Assembly: GCA_018240065.1 (NCBI GenBank)
Contig: JAFEGH010000010.1
Location: 1-64,000 of the forward strand
DNA: 64,000 nucleotides
From: Verrucomicrobiota bacterium
GTDB taxonomy: Bacteria > Chlamydiota > Chlamydiia > Chlamydiales > Rhabdochlamydiaceae
Reading direction: 5' to 3'
Below the pieces are notes generated by a model that made no database searches, was not told the DNA's origin, and saw nothing but the letters and a program-made list of their open reading frames with translations. Position numbers and translations under genes: made by a program. Of this stretch, positions 28,816 through 38,468 are shown in pieces; position 1 is the first letter of the stretch, and the number at the start of each line of letters is the position of its first letter.

Positions 28816-30369
28816 ATGATGACCCACTCTGATGTTTCAACTTCGTATGCATTTCGCCCCAAGACCCTGGCCGCCCATCAGGAGTCGAAGTTCGAGCCTT
28901 TTCAAAAAAAAGGGCGCAGAATTCTACCGCTCGAATCCACCCCCTCGCTGCTCACGGATGCAAAAGAGCGTAAAGTCAATCGGGAAGTCACCGGGGCGAA
29001 AACGGAATTCCGCATCCAGACCTACTTCATTAATGCTCTTGCTGAAATCATCCACAAAGTCCCCTTCTCGCGCGGCCACACCTCCCTGCAAGGATCAAGC
29101 GCGCCAAAAGGATGGCAGGCAGCACACGGCACGTTCGCCCCATCGACAAGCGACACTCTTACCTCAAGTTTGATCGAGCATATTGTCGATACGGGGGTGA
29201 CCCCCAGCAAAACGAAGCCGTTCCTTATAGAACGCATTGGTCTCACATCTCCCGAAGCGGAAAATCTGGATGAAAACCATGAAGATGAATCTTTCGTTAC
29301 AAATTTTGTATTGAGTCGCCTCCCCAGCCAGGGAGCCTGTTCGATTTTCGCCTGCACCCGCTACGCTGAGAAATGCAACACGACGTTTGAGAACCCTGAT
29401 GAGTCAAACCAATATGATACTCTTCTGGAAAGAACCATCGCCCCATTCTTAAAAGAACTGCAAGGGCTCAGAATGGACGGAACAGACACAGCGGAAGCCT
29501 CCACAGCAAAACTCATCGATTGGCTGTTGGTTTATTACAAGGCGAGCATCGCCAATATTGAAACGCAATTAATCAACATCTCAAAGGCATCTGTTCTCTT
29601 TGAAAAAATGCGTGCATTCGAACTTCTCTACCTTCGCACACCGAATGTTCCCCAAGATGAATTTCAAGCATATTTAAATGATGTCGACCAGTTCCTGGCC
29701 ATTCATGAAGAACTCGTTGGATCCAAAAAAGGATGCCCTTCCTGTGGCGATTTGAAATTGGTCCGCAACGATTTTTCCTTCCTTAAACAACTAAGAAAGA
29801 TGGCATTCGACAAGAGGCTGCCGATCGAGACTGTGTCTGATTATTATTTAGGAAATCGCAAGCATTTAGACAAACCGATGGAGTTCGACACCCAATTCTT
29901 CATTGATAAATATACCCTCTACCATGAGGAAGCTAAAGCGCAGTGCGACGCGACGCTTATCTGCAGCGACCCCTGCTCCATCGCCAGCATTTCAAAAATG
30001 TATTTTGGAGTCATGACCGATAAACATCTGCGCGCTCCGACCGAGGAAGAATTAAGAAAGCAAATCTTCGCGCTTTCTACAATTGCGACGCCCCTTAGGA
30101 AACCTAAACCGGTTTCAAGTGTACTCATTTCGAATGACGAGGTAGATGAGCCTCCCTCCGGCCGCGAGGACATTGATCATTCGCCCTTCGCCTCTTCTCA
30201 GTCTAAACGAATGCTGATATCTATCCCTAAGTTTGATGGGGATTCTCCAGGCATGGACGCAGAGGACGCAGATCCTGGTTTAGATGATGGCGCTCCAATT
30301 CCAGATTTTTATGATAGTCTCCCTCTTGACGAGATGAAGGGGAAATCCTCTCATAAGGAAAAAATGTAA
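28816..30369 (+). CDS. Unknown 517-residue protein, candidate secreted effector
   Basis: Two ATGs (28816, 28819) follow GAGGG. There is no signal peptide and no transmembrane segment. The N-terminus is Ser/Thr/Pro-rich and basic (MMTHSDVSTSYAFRPKTLAA), which would suit type III secretion. The middle (~190-390) is helical with paired cysteines (KKGCPSCGDLK; CDATLICSDPC). The last ~90 residues are acidic and disordered-looking (DAEDADPGLDDGAPIPDF). No family recognised. It sits between rpsD and murJ where Chlamydia, as I recall, has no such gene. An effector role is inference only. Confidence 0.6.
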   Translation: MMTHSDVSTSYAFRPKTLAAHQESKFEPFQKKGRRILPLESTPSLLTDAKERKVNREVTGAKTEFRIQTYFINALAEIIHKVPFSRGHTSLQGSSAPKGWQAAHGTFAPSTSDTLTSSLIEHIVDTGVTPSKTKPFLIERIGLTSPEAENLDENHEDESFVTNFVLSRLPSQGACSIFACTRYAEKCNTTFENPDESNQYDTLLERTIAPFLKELQGLRMDGTDTAEASTAKLIDWLLVYYKASIANIETQLINISKASVLFEKMRAFELLYLRTPNVPQDEFQAYLNDVDQFLAIHEELVGSKKGCPSCGDLKLVRNDFSFLKQLRKMAFDKRLPIETVSDYYLGNRKHLDKPMEFDTQFFIDKYTLYHEEAKAQCDATLICSDPCSIASISKMYFGVMTDKHLRAPTEEELRKQIFALSTIATPLRKPKPVSSVLISNDEVDEPPSGREDIDHSPFASSQSKRMLISIPKFDGDSPGMDAEDADPGLDDGAPIPDFYDSLPLDEMKGKSSHKEKM

Positions 30370-30398
30370 ATGGCTCTCCTTTAAAAGGCAGCCTGCAT

Positions 30399-32054
30399 TC
30401 ATTCCATCGTTGCCGCTGCGCCAGCCTTTCGCCTGACACCTATCAGCTCCAGCACATCCTCTGCATTGAGCATCCAGGCATAAGAAAAAAAGATCAGCAG
30501 AAAAGTGCCGCAAAGCGCTGCAAACTGCATGCATTGCATCTTGATGTCGCGAATAAATGAAACTCCCGTTTCTCCCGCGACGATGAGCAACGTCGGATCC
30601 TCCACAAAAAACTTGCCGACAAGAAGGGTTGCCGTCGCGGCGATCAGAGAGCAGGCTCCCGTTCTGAGAAAAGAGCTGAAAACGGCGGGGTCGAATAGAG
30701 GCTCTCCCACCTTCTTCGAAAGATGATAGGAAAGATAAAAGTAGTTGAACCAGGCCGAAAGGCTTGTCGCGATCGCAATGCTGAAGGCCCCCCATCCCAG
30801 CCCAAAAACAAACACCGACGTCACAAAGATATTCATCAAGACCGAGACGACAGAACCGATCATTGGAATACGAAATTCCCTGCTTGCATAGAACGCGGGT
30901 GCGAGGAGCAGGACGAAGACCGCGGGCAAAAGCCCCAGTCCATATCCCCACAGGCAAATGGCGGTCTGATAAGTGGCCTCCATGCTGAAATCGCCGTGCC
31001 CATAAAGGAAGTTAATCCCCGAGATGCCGAGGACGAAGATCCCCAGCGAACAGGGGAAAATCAGACTAAAGCTGCGGCGGAAAGCAAAGCGCAGCAACTT
31101 CAAATACTGCTCATAGACCCCGCTTTCAAGAGCGCGGGACAGAGGGGGAAGCAGCGCTGCCGACAAGGCGATCCCGAAAAGGGCAAGAGGGACCTGCTCA
31201 ATGCGAATCGCATACCATAAATAGGCAGGCCCTTCCAAAGAAGCGCAGCGCGCGAAGACCGCATCTAAAGTGCTGTTGATCTGCACGGCCCCGACGCCGA
31301 CGATGCCGAGCAGCAGAGGTTTAAAGACCCTGCGCATCTCCATGGAGAATAGCTGGGGAGTGAAGCACTGCTTCCAGGTCAAATGGCGTTTGAGCTGGCC
31401 GAAGGTCTGAGGCGCCAGCATCGCCCATTGCATGAAAAAGGCGACGATGATGGCAAGTGACAGTGGCAGCACCGCAACGGAGGGGTCTTTTCCTTTAAGA
31501 AATAAAGTCGCTGCAATCCAGACGAGGTTGAAGGCCACAGGAGCAAAACCGGTCACGAAGAACTTGCGCTCGCACTGCAGCAGTGCGCTGCTGAGGCCAA
31601 AGAGGCAGATGAACAGAATCCCGGGCAGCATTAACGCCGTCAGGTAGAGGATCTGCGCATTGTCTGGCTGCAAATTCCCCCACTTCAAGACCCCAAACAA
31701 CACCACTTCGATCCCGCCGATCAAAAAAATCAAAAAAAGACTTAAAGAAAAGAAGAGGTCTCGGAAAAAAGCGGCACCCTTCTCGGGAGAATCAGCGCGC
31801 ATCTGTTCAAAGTGGGGAACGAACCCGGAAGAAAGAGGCCCTTCTCCAAACAGCCGCCGGATCAGATTGGCAAAGCGGAAAGCCACCATGAAGGCGGCAA
31901 TCGCTGGGTTGCTGCCGAAGACAACTGCCATCGTCGTGTCGCGGCCAAGCCCCGTGATGCGGCTCAAAAATGTTCCTGATAAAAAAGCATAGGTAGAACG
32001 GGAAACGGTTCTCGGGGTATCGGGGGGGCCATCCTGAGACATAAACACACCCAT
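30399..32054 (-). CDS. murJ: Lipid II flippase MurJ/MviN
   Basis: 551 residues; the alternative ATG at 32042 drops four residues. The hydrophobic profile shows about 14 transmembrane helices. Family segments include 'SRITGLGRDTTMAVVFGSNP', 'FRFANLIRRLFGEGPLSSGF' and 'ALSAALLPPLSRALESG', typical of the MATE-like MviN family. MurJ flips lipid II across the inner membrane; chlamydiae need it for septal peptidoglycan. It is convergent with the preceding gene and divergent from nfo. Confidence 0.95.
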   Translation of the reverse strand: MGVFMSQDGPPDTPRTVSRSTYAFLSGTFLSRITGLGRDTTMAVVFGSNPAIAAFMVAFRFANLIRRLFGEGPLSSGFVPHFEQMRADSPEKGAAFFRDLFFSLSLFLIFLIGGIEVVLFGVLKWGNLQPDNAQILYLTALMLPGILFICLFGLSSALLQCERKFFVTGFAPVAFNLVWIAATLFLKGKDPSVAVLPLSLAIIVAFFMQWAMLAPQTFGQLKRHLTWKQCFTPQLFSMEMRRVFKPLLLGIVGVGAVQINSTLDAVFARCASLEGPAYLWYAIRIEQVPLALFGIALSAALLPPLSRALESGVYEQYLKLLRFAFRRSFSLIFPCSLGIFVLGISGINFLYGHGDFSMEATYQTAICLWGYGLGLLPAVFVLLLAPAFYASREFRIPMIGSVVSVLMNIFVTSVFVFGLGWGAFSIAIATSLSAWFNYFYLSYHLSKKVGEPLFDPAVFSSFLRTGACSLIAATATLLVGKFFVEDPTLLIVAGETGVSFIRDIKMQCMQFAALCGTFLLIFFSYAWMLNAEDVLELIGVRRKAGAAATME

Positions 32055-32120
32055 TGATAGACAATTAAATTGGAATGAATCTACTATATTGCTTAAACCT
32101 GTAAAGTTTTCAAATAGAAT

Positions 32121-32984
32121 ATGAAAAAATTACCCGCCGATGAACTCCTGATCGGGGCCCACACCTCTGCCCAGGGCGGCGCCCACAACGCGATCATCGA
32201 AGGCCACGAGATCGGGGCCACAACGGTCCAGCTTTTCACCAGCAATCAAAAACGCTGGGAGGGTAAGCCAATCTCTGACGAAGATGCCTCCCAATTCAAA
32301 GATGCCGTCCTATCCACCGGCCTGACAAAGATCATGAGCCACGACAGCTATCTCATCAATCTAGGCTCCCCAAATCCTGAGTCTCTTGCCAAAAGCCGCA
32401 AAGCCTTCAAAGAAGAACTTCTCCGCTGCCAGAAACTTGACCTGGCCTTCCTCAACTTCCATCCCGGAGCCGCTCTCGAATCAACAGAAGAAGAGTGCCT
32501 CGAGAAGATCGCAGAGAGTCTCGAACATCTCGAAGACCTCGCGGACAAAGGAAACACTCGCTTGCTCATCGAATCCACAGCCGGACAAGGATCCTCTGTC
32601 GGATGGAAATTTGAACATCTGGGATTCCTTATCGACCGCCTGCATAAAAAAATCCCGATCGGCGTTTGCATCGACACCTGCCACATCTTTGCCGCCGGCT
32701 ACGACATCCGCACGAAAAAAGCCTGGGACGAGACCCTTGCAGAGTTCGACAGGATCGTCGGACTCAAACATCTCTGCGCATTCCACGTCAACGACTCGAT
32801 GAAACCGTTTGCTTCGCGCAAAGACCGCCACGCGCCGCTTGGCGAAGGAGAGATCGGCATCGAATGCTTTAAAGTCATGATGACCCATCCGCAGCTCCGC
32901 GAGATCCCTAAATACTTGGAAACGCCGGACGGCCCTCCCCTTTGGAAAAAAGAAATCGCCCTATTGAGAGAATTTGCAACATGA
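32121..32984 (+). CDS. nfo: Endonuclease IV (AP endonuclease)
   Basis: 287 residues, normal for Nfo. It has '[16 protein letters not shown]', '[10 protein letters not shown]', '[18 protein letters not shown]', '[17 protein letters not shown]' and '[20 protein letters not shown]', which hold the His, Glu and Asp zinc ligands. It cleaves DNA 5' to abasic sites in base excision repair. Its TGA overlaps the start of asnS (ATGA at 32981-32984), so the two are likely coupled. Confidence 0.97.
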   Translation: MKKLPADELLIGAHTSAQGGAHNAIIEGHEIGATTVQLFTSNQKRWEGKPISDEDASQFKDAVLSTGLTKIMSHDSYLINLGSPNPESLAKSRKAFKEELLRCQKLDLAFLNFHPGAALESTEEECLEKIAESLEHLEDLADKGNTRLLIESTAGQGSSVGWKFEHLGFLIDRLHKKIPIGVCIDTCHIFAAGYDIRTKKAWDETLAEFDRIVGLKHLCAFHVNDSMKPFASRKDRHAPLGEGEIGIECFKVMMTHPQLREIPKYLETPDGPPLWKKEIALLREFAT

Positions 32985-34366
32985 AACACACCAAAATCAA
33001 AAAAATCCAGCCTTCCGACATTGGCAAAACACTGACAGTCTGCGGATGGATCCGCACTGTCCGCGAGCAAAAAAACTTTTCCTTTATCGAACTTAACGAT
33101 GGCTCCACTCTCTCCAGCCTGCAGATCATCATCGAAGAGTCTGTTCCCAATTACTCCGAGATGATGAAACAGCTCTCGACCGGCGCCTCGATCGCAGCGA
33201 CAGGCCAGCTCGTGCAATCCCCCGGCCAAAAACAAAAGTGGGAACTCAAAGCTTCCGAAATCACACTATTCGGTTCCTGCCCGGAAGAATACCCCCTGCA
33301 AAAAAAACGGCATTCCTTCGAGTTCCTGCGCACTATCGCCCATCTGCGCCCGCGCACTAACACCCAGGGCGCCGTCATCCGCGTCCGCAACGCGCTCGCT
33401 CTCGCAACCCATTTATTCTTCCAGGAGCGCGGCTTCCTCTATGTTCATACTCCGATTGTGACCGCTTCCGACTGCGAAGGCGCTGGAGAGCAGTTCCTCG
33501 TCACCACACTCGATGTGAACAAACCTCCGCGCCATTCCGACGGCTCGGTCGACTTCACCAAAGACTTCTTCAGCAAACCGGCCTATCTCACTGTCTCCGG
33601 ACAGCTCAACGGCGAAACGCTAGCCTGCGCGCTTTCCGACATCTACACCTTCGGCCCAACATTCCGCGCAGAAAACTCCAACACCTCGCGCCACCTCGCC
33701 GAGTTCTGGATGATCGAACCGGAACTTGCCTTCGCCGACCTTAAAGACAACATGGAGTGCGCTGAGTCCTACCTCAAGTTCCTCTTCAGCTACGTCCTGA
33801 ACAACTGCGCGGAAGACATGGAATTCTTCGATTCGTTCATCGAGAAAGGCGTCATCGACCGTCTGAAGCACGTCGCCGAATCTCCCTTTGCGTACATGAC
33901 CTACACCGAGGCAGTCGAGATCCTGAAAAAATCAGGCAAAGCGTTCCAATACCCCGTCGAATGGGGCAGCGACCTCCAATCGGAGCACGAGCGCTACCTT
34001 GCCGAGGAATATTGCAAAAAACCTGTGATCCTCACCAACTATCCCGCCAAAATCAAAGCCTTCTACATGCGCGACAACGACGACGGCAAGACTGTTGCGG
34101 CAATGGACGTCCTGGTCCCTAAAATCGGCGAGATCATCGGCGGAAGCCAGCGTGAAGAGCGCCTCGACAGGCTCGAAAAAAAGATCGTGGACTTCGGATT
34201 AAAGCCGGAAGACTATTGGTGGTACCTCCAGCTGCGCAAATACGGATCCGTTCCCCACGCGGGATTTGGAGCCGGCTTCGAGCGCCTGGTGCAGTTCACC
34301 ACAGGCATGGAGAATATCCGGGATGTCATCCCTTTCCCCAGATTCCCCGGCCACGCCGAATTTTAA
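32981..34366 (+). CDS. asnS: Asparagine--tRNA ligase
   Basis: 461 residues from the ATG at 32981; an upstream in-frame ATG at 32942 lies inside nfo. An OB-fold anticodon domain (~15-115, '[19 protein letters not shown]') precedes the class II core: motif 1 '[20 protein letters not shown]', motif 2 '[20 protein letters not shown]' and motif 3 '[20 protein letters not shown]'. The ending [12 protein letters not shown] is typical of AsnRS rather than AspRS. It charges tRNA-Asn directly. Chlamydiaceae lack this enzyme and use transamidation through GatCAB, so its presence marks a difference. Confidence 0.95.
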   Translation: MKHTKIKKIQPSDIGKTLTVCGWIRTVREQKNFSFIELNDGSTLSSLQIIIEESVPNYSEMMKQLSTGASIAATGQLVQSPGQKQKWELKASEITLFGSCPEEYPLQKKRHSFEFLRTIAHLRPRTNTQGAVIRVRNALALATHLFFQERGFLYVHTPIVTASDCEGAGEQFLVTTLDVNKPPRHSDGSVDFTKDFFSKPAYLTVSGQLNGETLACALSDIYTFGPTFRAENSNTSRHLAEFWMIEPELAFADLKDNMECAESYLKFLFSYVLNNCAEDMEFFDSFIEKGVIDRLKHVAESPFAYMTYTEAVEILKKSGKAFQYPVEWGSDLQSEHERYLAEEYCKKPVILTNYPAKIKAFYMRDNDDGKTVAAMDVLVPKIGEIIGGSQREERLDRLEKKIVDFGLKPEDYWWYLQLRKYGSVPHAGFGAGFERLVQFTTGMENIRDVIPFPRFPGHAEF

Positions 34367-34397
34367 TGAAATACAGTCCGGAGGCAGCGTTCTGAAG

Positions 34398-35090
34398 ATG
34401 GCATCTTATCAAACTGTTCTTTTTGATATCGATGATACTCTCATCGATTTTAAACGCAGCGAAACGCTCAGCCTCGCGAGCACCTACGCCCATTTCTTCA
34501 CCCAGGTTGCGACCAAAGAAGCATTCTTACGGGACTATCACCGCATCAACCAGGCATTATGGAAACAGGTAGAAGAGGGAACGATCTCCTCATCCATCCT
34601 GGGATCCCTCCGCTTTCAACAACTTGCAGAGCTCTACCATATCCCCTTTTCTTCAGATGTTCCCAAATATTACGAAGGTCAGTTGATCGTCAACTCCCAT
34701 TGGATCGATGGCGCGAAGGAGTTGCTGGACGCATTAAAAAAGCATAAGATCCAGCTCGGGTTCGTTTCAAATGGATTTGCCCACATTCAGCATGCCAAAT
34801 CCAAAAGCCTGCGGCTGAGCGACTATTCCGACGTGCTGATCATCTCGGAAGAAGTCGGATGGGCAAAACCCGATCCCAAGATCTTCCACCATACGCTAGA
34901 TCGTTTAAATACAACGTCAAATGGGACTCTGATGTTCGGAGATTCCCTGACTAGCGACGGGGAAGGCGCTCGTCGAATGGGAATGTCATTTTGCTGGTAC
35001 AATCCATCCAGGGCATCCGCAAAGGATTGGCTACCCGACCATATCCTCCATGATCTGACAGAAGATTCCGTCAGCTTTCTCCTGCCTTGA
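34398..35090 (+). CDS. HAD-family phosphatase, YjjG-like
   Basis: 230 residues from the ATG at 34398 (MASYQTVLF). HAD motif I is FDIDDTLIDF, motif II is in 'LGFVSNGFAH', motif III has the Lys of 'EEVGWAKPDPKIFHHTL', and motif IV is MFGDSLTSD. The pattern matches the YjjG noncanonical pyrimidine nucleotidase subfamily, which dephosphorylates modified nucleoside monophosphates. It follows asnS by 31 bases and may share its transcript. Its 3' end overlaps the convergent hydrolase by 60 bases. Confidence 0.85.
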   Translation: MASYQTVLFDIDDTLIDFKRSETLSLASTYAHFFTQVATKEAFLRDYHRINQALWKQVEEGTISSSILGSLRFQQLAELYHIPFSSDVPKYYEGQLIVNSHWIDGAKELLDALKKHKIQLGFVSNGFAHIQHAKSKSLRLSDYSDVLIISEEVGWAKPDPKIFHHTLDRLNTTSNGTLMFGDSLTSDGEGARRMGMSFCWYNPSRASAKDWLPDHILHDLTEDSVSFLLP

Positions 35091-36014
35091 GACTCGGTCG
35101 CTCTTTTTTGTCATGTTGAGTTTTAACCATTCAAACGACTGCTCGATCACATCTGGCCGATGTCTAATGTAGTGATCCATCCCTTCGATGCGAAAGTAGG
35201 TGATCGGCGCTCCAGCCTCTCGCGCTTTTTGAACAAACTGATCGCAAGAGAGGATATTGCTGTCTTCTGTTCCCATAACCACGAGGAAAGGCACCTGGAT
35301 CCGACAATAATTAATAGCTGATTTTTGGAATGCGTCTGCATGATAAAGATAGGTCATTCCTCCGAGCCATTGATCTGCGGAAGGGTTAGCTATAATATGC
35401 TGGGAAAGCTCATCTAATTCCATTCGGGTCGCTGGTATATCGCAAATTGGCCAATAGATTTTTTTCTTCAACACCTCAAAGAACTGCCAGAACTCATCCG
35501 CCCAGCTCCAGTCTCCCGCTCCCACCCAATTAATTGTAGCTATTGTATTAGGAAAAATCGTTGTGAGTTCGGTGACAAGAGGGCCGCCTTCTGACACCCC
35601 AATGAAAATCAGCTTGCCATTCCATCCTTCCGGCGGGTTGCCTTCGAAATGCTTGATCACGCTGGCATGATCAATTAATCGCTGGGAACGCGTGTAATGG
35701 TTCCAAAACTCCCCTTCATCGACACGATCGCCATCAATGCCCCATTTTTCAACCGTCAGAAACCCGACATTAAGCGGCTCTATTCTGGTAAGGAACCACT
35801 CGCGAATATAAAGAACACTTCTCAGATCGTCCTTGCTCTCAGAGCCATCGCAGAGAATCAGGATCGGATAGGCAGGCACATCTGGCTTCGAAAAGTAGTA
35901 AACAATGGGAGAGGTGGAGTCTACGCGCTCTAAAGCAAAACGCCCATGATCATTTCCCGCGCTAACATCAGGAAGAAAGTTAAAAGCAAAAAAAATGTAA
36001 AGTAAGGGTTTCAT
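35031..36014 (-). CDS. Secreted alpha/beta hydrolase
   Basis: 327 residues from the ATG at 36014, which opens a signal peptide (MKPLLYIFFAFNFLPDVSAG). The fold is an alpha/beta hydrolase: nucleophile elbow GVSEGGP, a late acid in VMGTEDSN and a catalytic His in EGMDHYIRHRP. The spacing fits esterase, lipase or peptidase subfamilies; the substrate is unknown. The signal peptide places it in the periplasm or outside. Its last 60 bases overlap the convergent HAD gene. Confidence 0.8.
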   Translation of the reverse strand: MKPLLYIFFAFNFLPDVSAGNDHGRFALERVDSTSPIVYYFSKPDVPAYPILILCDGSESKDDLRSVLYIREWFLTRIEPLNVGFLTVEKWGIDGDRVDEGEFWNHYTRSQRLIDHASVIKHFEGNPPEGWNGKLIFIGVSEGGPLVTELTTIFPNTIATINWVGAGDWSWADEFWQFFEVLKKKIYWPICDIPATRMELDELSQHIIANPSADQWLGGMTYLYHADAFQKSAINYCRIQVPFLVVMGTEDSNILSCDQFVQKAREAGAPITYFRIEGMDHYIRHRPDVIEQSFEWLKLNMTKKSDRVSRQEKADGIFCQIMEDMVG

Positions 36015-36224
36015 AATAAATACTTTCTTCAAAACGGCGCTCTCAATCCTCTCACAATCTAAGATAAAAAAAAATGGGCTCTGCGACGCGAGCTGCAAAG
36101 CGAGCGCTCATCGCAGCCGACGGCTTCATCAAAGTAGAGAGGAGATGGGCATACCGCATGTCACTTGACATGACATTAGCAGCCCTCCCCCCAACTCTTA
36201 AAATCCAAAATCAAACTTATAATC

Positions 36225-37367
36225 TTAGGATGATTGCTGAGTGAAAATGCCGCGCTTGGTCTGGGCGAGAACGCCGGCGCCAAGGCCGAATAGCATCGCT
36301 GCGAAGGCAACGATCGTTCCAAAGATGGGTATCGCTGCAAGTCCGAAATAGATGATCATGCCGCAAAAAAAGCCTGGAAGGCGGTTGTGCTTGAAGCCGA
36401 TTTTTCCAAACATCCAGTTGGACGCCCAGAAGATAGAATAGACCTTTGCGGTGTAGAAACCGATGATGTTAGCCGCCATCAGGGTCAGGGCAAAAGGAAC
36501 GCCGAGGATTGTCATCAAGAGCACCAGCGAGGCCAGCGGAAGCAAAATGAGAAGCATGATCCCGTAAGTGAGCGATTTGACGGGACGCGTCTTCAGAACA
36601 TGAAGGGCAGCTTCGAGGTTTTTCGGGAACATTTTGATCAGGATGACCCCGATGACGAACGTATAAATGAAATTCATCAGGATCGCGAGCACTTTGGAAC
36701 CAACGAGAAATCCCTGAATCCAGGTTCCTTTGACAAGCTCGCGCACAAAGGAAGGGTGATGGACCACATGGCCTCGGATGGTCGCCCCAGGCTCGATCCA
36801 TGCCTGAGCGCTGCTACGGTAGTCGACATCTCCGCCGATCACTGCTTTTGAAGTGATCCTCATTTGCCCGACATAGCCCTGCAAATTCCGGTTGATTAAA
36901 GAAGAAAGACGCATGTTCGAGGCGACGATCGTCGCATCCGTCCCAATGCTTGCGGCGAGATCGACGTTGCCGGCTGTGGCCACAAGATTGCCGCCGATCG
37001 AAGCGGTGGAAAGAAGTTGGAGGTTGGCAGCAACAGCCGTGACATTGTTGCCAACCGTCCCGCTGATTAATATCTGCCCGCCGACCATGCGGCAATTATG
37101 CAGGACCTTTCCAGAAATATCGATGCTCCCGCCACTACCTAAGACATCGCCGTTGACAACGCCGTCGATCACGACTTGTTCGGCCAAAACATAGACGTCC
37201 CCATTCACTGTCCCCGAGATCTCGACGCTTCTTCCCATGGCATAATAATTGCCGTTATACACCTCTGAAGAAGGCAGAACAATGACGCTTTGCTCTTTAG
37301 AAATTTCATCTTCGTCGGCAAATAGAGAGGATGTTACAGCTAGAAAAAAAAGAAAGATCAGGCGCAC
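36225..37367 (-). CDS. Bactofilin-like beta-helix membrane protein
   Basis: 380 residues with a GTG start that overlaps the end of hemA by 10 bases. A signal peptide ends near SLFADEDE. Residues ~30-195 are short hydrophobic/Gly repeats ('EISGTVNGDVYVLAEQVVID', 'DISGKVLHNCRMVGGQILIS') of the polymer-forming/bactofilin type. The C-terminal half has about four transmembrane helices ('VLAILMNFIYTFVIGVILI', 'YGIMLLILLPLASLVLLM'). Related proteins exist in other bacteria as YhcM-like membrane bactofilins. A scaffold role at the envelope is inferred; coupling to hemA may be only positional. Confidence 0.8.
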   Translation of the reverse strand: MRLIFLFFLAVTSSLFADEDEISKEQSVIVLPSSEVYNGNYYAMGRSVEISGTVNGDVYVLAEQVVIDGVVNGDVLGSGGSIDISGKVLHNCRMVGGQILISGTVGNNVTAVAANLQLLSTASIGGNLVATAGNVDLAASIGTDATIVASNMRLSSLINRNLQGYVGQMRITSKAVIGGDVDYRSSAQAWIEPGATIRGHVVHHPSFVRELVKGTWIQGFLVGSKVLAILMNFIYTFVIGVILIKMFPKNLEAALHVLKTRPVKSLTYGIMLLILLPLASLVLLMTILGVPFALTLMAANIIGFYTAKVYSIFWASNWMFGKIGFKHNRLPGFFCGMIIYFGLAAIPIFGTIVAFAAMLFGLGAGVLAQTKRGIFTQQSS

Positions 37368-38359
37368 GCAAAAACTCGTTTTTCTTTTTGTCGGAATGAG
37401 ACCAGGTAGCGTTGAACGCCTTCTAAGATTATCGTTTCGGCTTGATTGATTTCGAGCGAATTTTTTCGTTGCCGTGTTTCGATCAAACCGCTCAATTCTT
37501 CCATATTCAAAAGAGTGAGTCTGGGATGGAGGGAAATGGCAGGATCGACATTTCTCGGAACGCTCAAGTCAAAGATTAGACGTGTGTTCAGCTCCTCGCG
37601 CGGCCCTGTCACGATATAATGAGGAGCGTTGGATCCGCATATCACAAGAGGAAACTCCTGCCAGGAGGAAAGTTTGTCCCAGGAGAGCAGCTTCAGACTC
37701 TCCTTATCCGCCATTTCTTTGGCCGATTGCAGAGAGCGGGTGCAAAGCGTGATCCGTCCAATCCCCTTGCGTTTGAAATATGCCATGACCCTGCGGTTGA
37801 TCTCGGAGTTTCCGATGAACAGCAATGGGATGTCAGCGAGATCCTTCACCAGTTGTTGGCTGATCTCGAAGAGAATTTTTGCAATCGTGACTTGATTTTG
37901 CGAAAGGGGAAGATTGGAGCGAATCTGCTTGCCAAGTTTAAGCGACTTTTGAAAGAGGTAATGGACGCTGCTAGGAAGATCATAATAAAGCGTGGTCTGC
38001 TCATAAGCGATCTTGACCTGCCTCTGAATTTCCGATTCGGCGACGATCGCGCTATCCAACCCGGAAGTGACTGTAGCAAGATGCAGGAAGCAATCGAACC
38101 CAAAGTAGGAATAGAGCTTATGTTCAAAAGCAGCAGGGATCTCCTCTCTGAGAACATTCAGCAATTCGCTATGCGCTTCAGCCAGATTATCAGCGCTGAA
38201 GTAAATTTCAGTCCGGTTGCATGTCGAAAGAACGACGCAGGAGAATTTTTTTGCAAGCTCGCTAAGATGTGAAATCCGTTTCTGACAGGCTTTGGAAACA
38301 AACTCCCGAATACTTATTTCCGCCGACTTGAAATTGATCCCTAAAACGCCGATTCGCAT
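37358..38359 (-). CDS. hemA: Glutamyl-tRNA reductase
   Basis: 333 residues from the ATG at 38359 (MRIGVLGINFKSA). The catalytic Cys is in LSTCNRTEIY (Cys47). Further family segments are 'SGLDSAIVAESEIQRQVK' and 'LFIGNSEINRRVMAYF' for the NADPH domain. It reduces Glu-tRNA to glutamate-1-semialdehyde for heme synthesis. The protein is shorter than many HemA (~420), as in Chlamydia. The dimerisation tail appears reduced. Confidence 0.92.
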   Translation of the reverse strand: MRIGVLGINFKSAEISIREFVSKACQKRISHLSELAKKFSCVVLSTCNRTEIYFSADNLAEAHSELLNVLREEIPAAFEHKLYSYFGFDCFLHLATVTSGLDSAIVAESEIQRQVKIAYEQTTLYYDLPSSVHYLFQKSLKLGKQIRSNLPLSQNQVTIAKILFEISQQLVKDLADIPLLFIGNSEINRRVMAYFKRKGIGRITLCTRSLQSAKEMADKESLKLLSWDKLSSWQEFPLVICGSNAPHYIVTGPREELNTRLIFDLSVPRNVDPAISLHPRLTLLNMEELSGLIETRQRKNSLEINQAETIILEGVQRYLVSFRQKEKRVFACA

Positions 38360-38468
38360 GGATACTCTCTTAGGTTTGAGCACAATAAACTAAGCCTGCA
38401 AAAAAACACGCTTCAGCGCGCGCAGAACCCCATTTGGTCAAAAATGCTCTTTATAAACCTAGCCCCAA

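Noticed and set aside
30280..30957. 225-residue minus-strand ORF overlapping murJ
   Set aside because: It is an alternative frame inside murJ and has no coding features of its own.
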